From: Acidovorax sp.
Lineage (GTDB): Bacteria; Pseudomonadota; Gammaproteobacteria; Burkholderiales; Burkholderiaceae_C
Direction: 5' to 3'
Assembly: GCF_027492855.1 (NCBI RefSeq)
Contig: NZ_JAPUDY010000090.1
Coordinates: 1-47,329 of the forward strand
DNA: 47,329 nucleotides
In this document: one piece after another, positions 39,009-46,455 of the stretch
Position numbering within the stretch: position 1 is the first letter of the stretch
Layout of the letters: the number at the start of each line of letters is the position of its first letter
The notes under the pieces: model-generated
Database searches by the model: none
Told to the model about the DNA's origin: nothing
What the model saw: only the letters and a program-made list of their open reading frames with translations
Made by a program: the position numbers and the translations under genes

Positions 39009-39067
39009 AATGAAATTGGCCTCTGGCGCTTATTCGTCAAGCGCTAATAGCTACCAAAAAGATAGCT
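39009..39067 (+). repeat. GCGCTT/AAGCGC palindromic repeat, intergenic copy
   Basis: AATGAAATTGGCCTCTGGCG is followed by CTTATTCGTCAAGCGCTAAT and AGCTACCAAAAAGATAGCT. It is nearly identical to the copy at 42274-42330, and the two flank the patatin/chaperone operon in the same orientation. Confidence 0.85.
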
Positions 39068-39104
39068 AAATACGCCGCGGCGGCCCCTTCACTCGCCCGC
39101 GGCA

Positions 39105-41219
39105 TCAGTGGCTTTTCGGCCTCGATGGGATGTCGTCTGCGCAGCCGTGGTAAAGCGCTTTGGCGATGTTGTAGTCCTCCTGGTATGCGAAGTTGTGCAA
39201 CTGGGGCTCGCCCTGGGCCACCACCGCTTGCTTCTCCGCCGTGGAAAGCAGCGTCAGCGCCTGGTCGATGCTGGTGAGCTCCACCCTTTCAGCTTCGTTC
39301 TGCCTGTTCTGAATCTGCTCCAGCGTCTTCATGGCGGCCATCTGCTTGGCAAAGTTCTGCCGTGCATCGGTGGCATTCAGGTCGAAGGTGTCCACATTGC
39401 CATGGAAGACCACGTGCACATTGGGGCCTGATGCGTGGACTTTGACCATGTCGTCCTTGAGCGACTGAAGATAGTCGGCTCCGGTGGCGTCCCGCACCAC
39501 GCGCGCGCCGATATCGTTGACCTCCTTCGTCGTGGGGGGCGCGGCCTCCAGATTGCGTCCGTGCAGCGTGTTGAAGCCTTTGCCTTTGTCGTCGAAGATC
39601 ATCACCATGGTCTTGGCCAAGGCTTCCTGCCGCAGCAAAGAATCTCCCCCCTGGGGAATGACGGCTTCGGACGGCACGTTGCTGCCCACGCCGCCATCGA
39701 CATATTCCTTGTCGCCCAGCTTCACGGACTCAAAGTAAACCGGGATGGACATGGAGATGCGCCCCGCCAGGGCCACGGCCATGTCGGGCGTGTTGGTGCT
39801 GTTGAACATCTCGGTCTGCTTGTCGGTCTTGTTGTAGCCGGTGAGCGTGAGTTCCTTGAATTGTTCTGGCTTGATCTTGTGCAGGATGGACAGGTCGTTG
39901 AACGTCAGCATCTTGTCCGTGCGGTTCTGCTCGAAGGACTGGTCGGTCAGCCCCTTGAAGACGTCAAGGCGGCTGGCCTCTTGCTGGGTGATGCGGCCAT
40001 CGGCCACGGCGTCGGCAATGGCCTGGGTATTGCCGTCCACAAAAGCACCCACGCTTCGCGCGGTCTGCTGGTCCAGGATAGCCAGGGCATTCTGGGCCGA
40101 AAAATCCTTGCCGTGGCCCTTAAACCTAATGGCAAAGCGGTCGAATCGGCCCACGTCCGAAGAGTCCTTGAAGTCCACCTGCGGGTAGATGGTGGCGAAA
40201 TTGGTCAGATCTTCGGCCAGGCTCGGCATGGGCGTGTTGTTCATCAGTGTCTGGAAGTCCGCTGCGCTCATGCCCGCAGCCAGGGCGGCCGCGGTCAACG
40301 CACCGGCGGATGTGCCCACCACCTGCTTGAGGCCGCCGATCACGCCCATCTTGCTCAGCTCTACCAAGGCGGGCGGATTGCCCACCCCCTTGGCGCCGCC
40401 GCCCTGGAACACCAGGTTTTCGAGCATGGGCGCCTTGCGCGTCAGCGTGAAGCCGCCCGAGGTGCCCTTGGCGAGTTGCGGCGTGATGATCACCTTGACG
40501 TAGCGGTTGTTCAGGTCAATGAGCTTGCCGAGCGTGGCCGTGTGCAGCTCGCGCACCGTCTGCTGGAACTGCGATGCGGGCAGCTTGCCGCCCTGGGCGC
40601 GGCAGTTTTCCTGCGCGTCGCGCAAGGCCTCCCGGGCTTCCTGGCGAATGCCCCGCACCGCCTGGTCGAACTCCGCGCGCTTGGGGCCGGGCACATCCCT
40701 GCGCATATCGTCGCACTTGGCCGTGAGGTAGCGCGACAGATCCTGGTGCGCCTGGCCGTAGGCATCCGGGGTGACTTTCTCTTTGTCGCCCTTGGGGAGT
40801 TGGCTGGCCGCATCCACTTGCGCGTCCCAGTCCATGGTGGTCTTGCCGTAAAAGCGCTGGCTGAGTTCCTTGATCGCCGCCGTCGCGCCTTTGTTGGCGT
40901 CTTTCAGGGCCTTGTGGGCGTCGGATTTACTGATCGTTCCGTCATCCCGGGCGTGCACCCGGTCGAAGGTGGCGTTGACGATCCGGTCGAATTTAGCGGC
41001 CGCAAGCGCTTTGAACTGCTCCATCTTCTGCGTGGGCACGAAGTGGCTCAGCGCTGCCAGGTTGTGTTCGCAATAGTTCTTGAACGCCTGTTTCGACTGG
41101 GCAATGCCTTCCTGCAGCGTCGTCTTGGATCGGGACAGCAGAGACGGTTTCGCGTCGCTGATCTCCTTGGCCCAAGCCTGGGCAATGGGGCCTGTGCTGC
41201 GTATGGCGAAATCAGACAT
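39105..41219 (-). CDS. ExoU-like patatin phospholipase, probable type III effector
   Basis: This is a 704-residue protein with a patatin-like phospholipase A2 domain. The oxyanion-hole motif G-G-G-A-K-G is at 273-278, the nucleophile Ser304 is in G-T-S-A-G and the dyad Asp508 is in D-G-G-V-G-S-N. All active-site motifs are intact. The first 260 residues are polar and helical with a Ser/Thr-rich N-terminus and no signal peptide, and about 190 residues follow the dyad Asp. Length and layout recall Pseudomonas ExoU (687 residues). ATG 41219 has AGGAG 8 bases upstream; longer readings run into the chaperone genes. Two genes directly upstream look like type III chaperones, which supports an injected effector, although no secretion apparatus is in the window. 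Confidence 0.85.
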   Translation of the reverse strand: MSDFAIRSTGPIAQAWAKEISDAKPSLLSRSKTTLQEGIAQSKQAFKNYCEHNLAALSHFVPTQKMEQFKALAAAKFDRIVNATFDRVHARDDGTISKSDAHKALKDANKGATAAIKELSQRFYGKTTMDWDAQVDAASQLPKGDKEKVTPDAYGQAHQDLSRYLTAKCDDMRRDVPGPKRAEFDQAVRGIRQEAREALRDAQENCRAQGGKLPASQFQQTVRELHTATLGKLIDLNNRYVKVIITPQLAKGTSGGFTLTRKAPMLENLVFQGGGAKGVGNPPALVELSKMGVIGGLKQVVGTSAGALTAAALAAGMSAADFQTLMNNTPMPSLAEDLTNFATIYPQVDFKDSSDVGRFDRFAIRFKGHGKDFSAQNALAILDQQTARSVGAFVDGNTQAIADAVADGRITQQEASRLDVFKGLTDQSFEQNRTDKMLTFNDLSILHKIKPEQFKELTLTGYNKTDKQTEMFNSTNTPDMAVALAGRISMSIPVYFESVKLGDKEYVDGGVGSNVPSEAVIPQGGDSLLRQEALAKTMVMIFDDKGKGFNTLHGRNLEAAPPTTKEVNDIGARVVRDATGADYLQSLKDDMVKVHASGPNVHVVFHGNVDTFDLNATDARQNFAKQMAAMKTLEQIQNRQNEAERVELTSIDQALTLLSTAEKQAVVAQGEPQLHNFAYQEDYNIAKALYHGCADDIPSRPKSH

Positions 41220-41248
41220 GGTGTGTAGCTCCTGGCAGTTTGGCGGGC

Positions 41249-41731
41249 TTAGCCCGCCGCATCGACCATCATGTCGACAGAAATCTGTGCGTTGGCCAGG
41301 GTCATGGCCTCGATCAGCTCGCGAATCTCGCGGGCCTGGCTGCACAGATAGTCCATGTGCAGCGTGAAGTCGTCCAACAAGGCATCGTTCAGGGGCAGCG
41401 ACGCTGTGAGCATCACGAAATCCCGCCGATCCAGCCCCAGCGCAAAAGGCCTGCCGCGCAAGCCTGCGTGGTTGAGCAGCAGCAGGCCCTGGCACAGGTT
41501 GGCGCGCAGGTCGCCCGTCACGAGCTGCGCGTTGTAGATGTAGATGTCGATGACCAGCGCCGTGTCGGACGGATGGACCGTCGCCCGCACGGGCAAGGTC
41601 TCGGGCATCAGCAATTCGAAGCTGCGCGGTGAGCTCAGCACCAGGGGTTCGCCCGCGTCGGCTTCGATGCGCCGCAGCAGCGCCTGAAACACGGGGATGT
41701 CTGCCGCCAATTCGGTCATACCTTGATCCAT
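41249..41731 (-). CDS. Type III secretion chaperone-like protein (CesT type)
   Basis: This small acidic protein, about 160 residues, has the shape of class I type III chaperones. Alternating strands (V-I-D-I-Y-I-Y-N-A-Q) are followed by L-L-L-L-N-H-A-G-L-R-G-R-P-F-A-L, D-F-V-M-L-T-A-S-L-P-L and a C-terminal helix ending in R-E-L-I-E-A-M. It lies 29 bases ahead of the patatin gene, so it probably keeps that protein unfolded for export. Two starts are possible: ATG 41731 with AGGAGG 4 bases before it, or ATG 41719, which overlaps the upstream gene's stop as ATGA. Family assignment is by pattern, without a search. Confidence 0.72.
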   Translation of the reverse strand: MDQGMTELAADIPVFQALLRRIEADAGEPLVLSSPRSFELLMPETLPVRATVHPSDTALVIDIYIYNAQLVTGDLRANLCQGLLLLNHAGLRGRPFALGLDRRDFVMLTASLPLNDALLDDFTLHMDYLCSQAREIRELIEAMTLANAQISVDMMVDAAG

Positions 41732-42165
41732 GCGGCCTCCTGGGCGAGTGGGGTGGCGTCCAGGGCCGGAACGGCAGCAGCACCCGCTTTGAGCAGGTCT
41801 CCCAGCGTCCAGGTGGCGCGGTCAAGCTGCGCGTCGAGCTGCTCTGGCTCTTCCAGAAGGGCGGCGCTGAGTTGCAGCGACAAGGCGGCTGAGCCATCGG
41901 GTTGCAGCGAGCCTGTCTTCGGGTGGTCCGAAAAGCGGCTATTGGCCGTCAGGCGCAGCAAGGCCTCGCACACCGATGCACGGCCTTCATCGTCAAGCTG
42001 CGCGGTCTCGCGTGACAGGCTGCAGATCAGGCCGCCGAACTGGGCATTGCGAAACACGGTGACCCGTTCGCCTTGCTGGGTCGCGCCCTCCAGCTCGGCA
42101 TCTTCCGCACCCGCCAGACCGCTTTGGGCGAGTTCAACCAGGGACTGTAAAAACTCAGGACTCAT
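41716..42165 (-). CDS. Second chaperone-like protein, first gene of the patatin operon
   Basis: This 149-residue acidic protein starts M-S-P-E-F-L-Q-S-L-V, with AAAGAGGAGG 10 bases upstream of the ATG. It has the V-T-V-F-R-N-A-Q-F-G-G-L-I-C-S-L strand pair and a Leu-rich C-terminus (L-S-L-Q-L-S-A-A-L-L-E-E). The pattern is like a divergent CesT/Tir chaperone paralogue of the next gene; two chaperone genes before one effector would allow a heterodimer. I do not recognise a closer family. Translation is coupled to the next gene. Upstream lies a repeat copy and then the convergent end of the Lrp gene. Confidence 0.68.
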   Translation of the reverse strand: MSPEFLQSLVELAQSGLAGAEDAELEGATQQGERVTVFRNAQFGGLICSLSRETAQLDDEGRASVCEALLRLTANSRFSDHPKTGSLQPDGSAALSLQLSAALLEEPEQLDAQLDRATWTLGDLLKAGAAAVPALDATPLAQEAAWIKV

Positions 42166-42273
42166 GGCGGCGGCGCCTCCTCTTTGCTACATCACTGGCA
42201 TGAGTAACCGCAGCGGCTCGGAGAGTTCCGAACAGAGCGGCTTCGCAGCAGATTTCCAGGGACTCGGTTTTGA

Positions 42274-42330
42274 GTGAAATTGGCCTCTTGCGCTTATTCA
42301 TCAAGCGCTAGAAGCTATCAAAAATATAGT
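42274..42330 (+). repeat. GCGCTT/AAGCGC palindromic repeat, intergenic copy
   Basis: GTGAAATTGGCCTCTTGCGC is followed by TTATTCATCAAGCGCTAGAA and GCTATCAAAAATATAG. I used this copy as the reference for the family. It sits between the Lrp gene and the chaperone operon. Confidence 0.85.
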
Positions 42331-42348
42331 AAACATCCTCCGCAACGC

Positions 42349-42801
42349 TCACGCCCCCACACTGCGCCGGTCGATCTTGCGGCTGAGCACGATGCTGGTT
42401 TGCGTCTGGTGCACGCCGTCGAGCTGGCCCACGCGGTCGAGCAGGGTGTCGAGCTGCTCGTGGCTGGTGCAGCGCAAAAACACCAGGTAGTCAAACGGCC
42501 CGCTCACGGCCGACACCTCTTGCACCTCGGCCATGGCCTCCAGCGCGCGCAGCACGGCGGGCGCCGTCTTGGGCAACACGCTGATGCTGCACCAGGCCCG
42601 CACGGTGCTGGCATCGAGCCGAGTGCCCAGCCGCACGCCATAGCCTGCCACCACGCCGGAGCGCTCCAGCCGCGCAATGCGCGCCACCACAGTGGTGCGC
42701 GCCAGCCCCAGCTTGCGGGCGAGCTGAGCCGTGCCCTCGCGGGCGTTGGCCTGCAGCAGGCTCAGCAACTGGCGGTCGGTGTCATCGAGGTCGGGTGCCA
42801 T
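42349..42801 (-). CDS. Lrp/AsnC family transcriptional regulator
   Basis: This is a 150-residue regulator with an N-terminal winged helix (D-D-T-D-R-Q-L-L-S-L-L-Q-A-N-A-R and L-A-R-T-T-V-V-A-R-I) and a C-terminal RAM ligand-binding domain (V-S-A-V-S-G-P-F-D-Y-L-V-F-L). Such proteins sense amino acids and regulate divergent genes. Here the divergent gene is a saccharopine dehydrogenase family enzyme, so lysine or a related amino acid is a plausible ligand. GAGGAAACCCC precedes the ATG. The shared promoter region holds an 8-bp inverted repeat, TCATATCG/CGATATGA. Confidence 0.9.
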   Translation of the reverse strand: MAPDLDDTDRQLLSLLQANAREGTAQLARKLGLARTTVVARIARLERSGVVAGYGVRLGTRLDASTVRAWCSISVLPKTAPAVLRALEAMAEVQEVSAVSGPFDYLVFLRCTSHEQLDTLLDRVGQLDGVHQTQTSIVLSRKIDRRSVGA

Positions 42802-42818
42802 GGGGTTTCCTCAAAAAG

Positions 42819-42878
42819 TCATATCGACCATGATATTCGCCGTTATCAAAAAACAATCCATGCTTTTCGACGATATGA
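42819..42878. promoter_or_regulatory. Candidate Lrp-family operator pair
   Basis: TCATATCG (42819-42826) and CGATATGA (42871-42878) are perfect inverted copies, 52 bases apart from start to start, about five helical turns. They flank an AT-rich stretch between the Lrp gene and its divergent neighbour. Autoregulation by wrapping this DNA is plausible. Confidence 0.45.
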
Positions 42879-42947
42879 GCGCTACACATTGACAGCACAC
42901 CCGCCTAGCATCAAGGCATCTTCACCCCTTGCCACCGGAGTGCCACC

Positions 42948-44081
42948 ATGACATCGCCTTCTACCCGTTCCCACCCAGCCACCCGCCGCGCCGTCACCGT
43001 TCTGGGTGCGGGCCACATCGGATTTGCCATGGCGCTGCTGCTGCAGCAAGCCGGTGACTACGATGTTCTGGTGGCCGACCGCGACCCCGTGCGCCTGGTC
43101 GAAGTGGCCGCCTTGGGGGTATCGACCCGGCTGACGACCAACGACGCAGACCTGCAGGCCGCCATCGCCGGCCGGTTTGCCGTGCTCAATGCGCTGCCGT
43201 TTCATTGCGCCGTGCCGGTGGCAACCCAGTGCGCCGCTGCCGGTGTGCACTACTTCGACCTGACCGAAGACGTGGCCAGCACCCAGGCCATCCGCGCCTT
43301 GGCGACCAACGCGCACAGCGTGCTCATGCCCCAATGTGGCCTGGCGCCGGGCTTCATCGGCATCGTGGGCCACGATTTGGCCCGTCGTTTTGACACCCTG
43401 CACAGCTTGCGCATGCGCGTGGGCGCGCTGCCGCGCTACCCGCAAGGCGCCCTGCGCTACAACCTGACCTGGAGCACCGAGGGCCTCATCAACGAATACT
43501 GCAACCCCTGCGAGGCCATCGTGGACGGCGTGCGTACCACCGTGCCCGCGCTGGAGGGGCTGGAAACCTTTGCGCTCGACGGTGTGGAATACGAGGCCTT
43601 CAACACCTCGGGCGGCCTGGGCACCCTCACCGAAACGCTGGCAGGCCAGGCGCGGCAGGTGGACTACCAGTCCATCCGCTACCCCGGCCACAACGCTATC
43701 CTGAAACTGCTGCTCAACGACCTGCGCCTGCGCGAGCGGCGCGATTTGCTCAAGGACATTCTGGAAACCGCCGTTCCCACCACCGATCAGGACGTGATCG
43801 TGGTGTTTGCCACCGCCTCGGGCCTGCGCGGTCAGGGCGGTGGGCGGCTGGTGCAAGAGTCGTACTCGGCCCATATCGTGGGCACCGAGCTGGCAGGCCA
43901 CCGGCTCAGCGCCATCCAGCTCACCACAGCGGCGGGCATCTGCACGGCGCTGGATTTGGTGGCAGAGGGGCGGCTGCCGCAGCAGGGCTTTGTGGGGCAA
44001 GAGGCAGTGCGGCTGGCGGATCTTCTGGCGAACCGGTTTGGGGTGGCGTATGCGGGGGAGGGGGCTTTGGCCATTGCGTAA
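42948..44081 (+). CDS. Saccharopine dehydrogenase family oxidoreductase
   Basis: This NAD(P)-dependent enzyme probably acts on lysine or a related amino acid. The 377-residue protein has the N-terminal Rossmann motif V-L-G-A-G-H-I-G near residue 18, then V-A-D-R-D as the end of the second strand, and the family segment H-Y-F-D-L-T-E-D. Q-C-G-L-A-P-G-F-I-G and N-L-T-W-S-T-E-G-L-I are also typical of saccharopine dehydrogenase and lysine 6-dehydrogenase relatives. The exact substrate cannot be fixed here. GGAG lies 8 bases before ATG 42948. It is divergent from the Lrp gene that probably controls it. Confidence 0.87.
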   Translation: MTSPSTRSHPATRRAVTVLGAGHIGFAMALLLQQAGDYDVLVADRDPVRLVEVAALGVSTRLTTNDADLQAAIAGRFAVLNALPFHCAVPVATQCAAAGVHYFDLTEDVASTQAIRALATNAHSVLMPQCGLAPGFIGIVGHDLARRFDTLHSLRMRVGALPRYPQGALRYNLTWSTEGLINEYCNPCEAIVDGVRTTVPALEGLETFALDGVEYEAFNTSGGLGTLTETLAGQARQVDYQSIRYPGHNAILKLLLNDLRLRERRDLLKDILETAVPTTDQDVIVVFATASGLRGQGGGRLVQESYSAHIVGTELAGHRLSAIQLTTAAGICTALDLVAEGRLPQQGFVGQEAVRLADLLANRFGVAYAGEGALAIA

Positions 44082-44105
44082 AGCCTCGAACCTGAATCTC
44101 ATTGT

Positions 44106-44163
44106 TTGGCCGTATGAAATGAAGAATCAAGATCCATACGGCCAATGGGCTCTCAATAGCCCA
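44106..44163. terminator. Tandem hairpins between convergent genes
   Basis: TTGGCCGTATG (44106-44116) and CATACGGCCAA (44135-44145) are perfect 11-bp inverted copies with an 18-base loop. A second stem, TGGGCT-CTCAAT-AGCCCA, follows at 44146-44163. No T tract is seen, so they are not classical terminators but likely end or separate the two convergent transcripts. Confidence 0.5.
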
Positions 44164-44223
44164 CAGCACATCGGGCTGCGCAAGGAGTGAACAGAGACGC
44201 GCAACCGGTACCATCGTCGGGAT

Positions 44224-46086
44224 TTAGCGCCCGCCCGGCTTCTGGTACATCCCCTCAATCGCCTCAGCAAAATGCGCCATCAGGTTGTTGCGCTTGAGCT
44301 TGAGCGTGGGCGTCATGAAGGTGTTTTCAATCGTCCAGGGCTCTAGCGTCAGGTGCACCGCGCGGGGCACGGCGTAGCGGGCAAAGCTGGCGGTGTTCTT
44401 CTCGATGCGGGCCAGCACGGCGCGGTGCACGCTGGAGTGGTTCAGGCTGTCGGCGGCCTGCGGGTCCAGGCCCAGGTCGGCGGCCAGGCGCTGCCATTCG
44501 TCGGCCTTGAGCACGGCCACGCAGGCGATGAAGGGGCGGTTTTCGCCTACCACAAAAGCCTGCTCCAGCAGCGGGTCGGCCAGCAGGGCCAGTTCCAGGT
44601 CGCCGGGGGGGACCTTCTCGCCGGTGGAGGTGACGATGATCTCTTTGATGCGGCCCTTGATATAGATGCGGCCGTTCACGATCTCGGCCTGGTCGCCCGT
44701 GCCCAGCCAGCCGTCAGCCCCCAGGATCTTGGCCGTGTCTTCGGGGCGCTTCCAGTAGCCTTTCATCACGATGGGGCCGCGCACCTGCAGCTCGCGGTTC
44801 TCGCCAATGCGCACCTCCACGCCGGGCAGGGCCTTGCCCACGCAGGCAGGGTCGTTGTCATCGAGTGAATTGACCGACACCACGGGCGCGGTCTCGGTCA
44901 TGCCGTAGCCCTGGATGAGCGGCAGGCCCAGGCCCAGAAAACACTTGGCGATGGTGGGTGACAGCGGCGCGCCGCCGCTCACGGCCACGCGGACGCGGCC
45001 GCCAAACTGCGCCAGCAACGGTTGGGCCACCAGGGCCTGCAGCAGCGGCCAGGGCAGGGCGGCCATCCAGCCAGCAGCGCGGCCTTCGTCTGCCGACGGT
45101 GCGGGCAAGCCTTGCGTGACGCAAAAACGTGCCCAGCCTTTGTTCTGCGCAGCCTCATACAGCTGCATCTTCCAGGGCGTGGGCGAGAGCTTTTCGAGCA
45201 ACTTGGCGTGGATGCGCTCATAAATGCGTGGCACCGACACCAGCACCGTGGGGCGCACGGTCTTGAGGTCTTCGGCCAGTTGCGCCACCGAGCGCGCATA
45301 GGCCACACAACTGCCCGCCGCAATCGGCAGGTAGTAGCCGCCCGTGCGTTCAAAGGTGTGCGACAGCGGCAGGAACGACAGGAACACGTCGTCCACGGTG
45401 GGTGCAATGCGGTCGAGCACCGCCTTCACGTCGCTCACCACATTGTGGTGCGTCAGCATCACGCCCTTGGGCTTGCCGGTGGTGCCCGAGGTGTAAACGA
45501 TGGCCGCCAGGTCGTCCGCACCCGGTGGCACGGGGGCGGGCACATCGCCCGCCTGCGCTGCGCCCGCCAGCCACTGCGCGAGCGAGCCCACCGCAGGGTC
45601 TTGGGTCGAGGCGGGCGTGGCTTCAAGCGCAGCATCGTCATCGGTGACCACCACGGCACGCAGGGCCGGGAACGGCGTGCCCACGGCGCGGATTTTTTCC
45701 CACTGCCCGGCATGGCCCACGATGAGCATCGAGGCTTCGCAGTCAGCCAGGATGTAGGCAATGCTGCCGGGGTTGTCGATGGCATGTAACGGCACCGGCA
45801 CGCAGCCCGTGGCCAGCGTGGACTGGTCGGCGCACATGGCATGCAGGCCGTTGGGCAGCAGGATGGCCACACGCGCCGCTGCGGGCAACTGCATGGCCGC
45901 CAGGGCCTGCGCCCAGGTGCCGACGCGCTCGGCGGTCTGCGCCCAGGTCAGGCTAACCCAGGCATCGGCGGCAGGGTCGAACGCCCGGTAGGCCTCGGCG
46001 TCGGGGGTGCTGGCCACGCGGTAGGCGAGTAGCTGGGGCAGCGTGTGGACGCTGGCGATGGAGGTAGGGGAGGCGAGAGACGTCAT
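44224..46086 (-). CDS. Long-chain fatty acid-CoA ligase (AMP-forming)
   Basis: It activates fatty acids to acyl-CoA via an acyl-adenylate. The 620-residue protein has the AMP-binding P-loop Y-T-S-G-T-T-G-K-P-K-G, the Q-G-Y-G-M-T-E-T-A-P motif, the G-W-L-G-T-G-D-Q linker and the R-I-K-E-I-I-V-T-S-T-G-E-K hinge region. This is the FadD15/long-chain ligase branch, with a helical insertion before V-S-G-G-A-P-L. Start ATG 46086 (M-T-S-L-A-S); no clear ribosome binding site. It is a single gene, divergent from the glycine-rich protein gene and convergent with the dehydrogenase gene. Confidence 0.93.
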   Translation of the reverse strand: MTSLASPTSIASVHTLPQLLAYRVASTPDAEAYRAFDPAADAWVSLTWAQTAERVGTWAQALAAMQLPAAARVAILLPNGLHAMCADQSTLATGCVPVPLHAIDNPGSIAYILADCEASMLIVGHAGQWEKIRAVGTPFPALRAVVVTDDDAALEATPASTQDPAVGSLAQWLAGAAQAGDVPAPVPPGADDLAAIVYTSGTTGKPKGVMLTHHNVVSDVKAVLDRIAPTVDDVFLSFLPLSHTFERTGGYYLPIAAGSCVAYARSVAQLAEDLKTVRPTVLVSVPRIYERIHAKLLEKLSPTPWKMQLYEAAQNKGWARFCVTQGLPAPSADEGRAAGWMAALPWPLLQALVAQPLLAQFGGRVRVAVSGGAPLSPTIAKCFLGLGLPLIQGYGMTETAPVVSVNSLDDNDPACVGKALPGVEVRIGENRELQVRGPIVMKGYWKRPEDTAKILGADGWLGTGDQAEIVNGRIYIKGRIKEIIVTSTGEKVPPGDLELALLADPLLEQAFVVGENRPFIACVAVLKADEWQRLAADLGLDPQAADSLNHSSVHRAVLARIEKNTASFARYAVPRAVHLTLEPWTIENTFMTPTLKLKRNNLMAHFAEAIEGMYQKPGGR

Positions 46087-46455
46087 CAAAATCAGAAATC
46101 GGCACGAACAGGATCATGGCCTCATCGGGCGCCCGTTGTGTAAGGATGGACAAGGCCAGGGCCGCATGGAGCCAAGCGGATTCCGACATAACTTTTGATC
46201 ATATCGAGCACGGGCAGAGCAGGAGGCTCCGTGGTGGCGCTGATTGTCAGAAATGGTGTATTCCTGACTGCGAAAGAATCGCACCCGTGCCTTTGATCCA
46301 GGTGGGTTGAGTCGACCAGCGCAAAAACGCCCAGGTGATGAAATCACGGGTTGACATTCAGTTGCACTAACATTTAGAAACGAATCGCGCCGGAGAGGAG
46401 CACATAGGTTGCCCCGGCGATTGCTTTGCGTCCATTCCTTCACTGGTAAACAGCA
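46087..46455. other. Intergenic region before the glycine-rich gene
   Basis: This gap of 369 bases is less GC-rich than its surroundings and separates divergent genes. It holds the candidate promoter at 46351-46380. Its left part must hold the ligase promoter, which I cannot place. Short frames here lack ribosome binding sites and recognisable protein features. Confidence 0.55.
46351..46380 (+). promoter_or_regulatory. Candidate promoter of the glycine-rich gene
   Basis: TTGACA (46351-46356) is a perfect -35. TAGAAA (46375-46380) is a 4-of-6 -10 at 18-base spacing, about 75 bases before the ATG. Confidence 0.35.

Noticed and set aside
39105-41897. A 930-residue continuous reading of the patatin gene
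   Set aside because: The first 226 residues run antiparallel to nothing real but in a different frame through both chaperone genes, are Arg/Pro-rich and lack protein character. ATG 41219 has a ribosome binding site and begins a natural N-terminus.
42208-42232. A possible HrpX-type PIP box (TTCGG-N15-TGCGG) before the chaperone operon
   Set aside because: One mismatch in the second half-site, and the -10 expected about 30 bases downstream would fall on the ribosome binding site of the first gene.
42200-42277. A 25-codon plus-strand frame upstream of the chaperone operon
   Set aside because: No ribosome binding site, no recognisable sequence and no conservation evidence; it may be a gene remnant but cannot be supported.
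46116-46310. A 64-residue frame between the ligase and the glycine-rich gene
   Set aside because: No ribosome binding site, mixed composition and no motif; probably non-coding.
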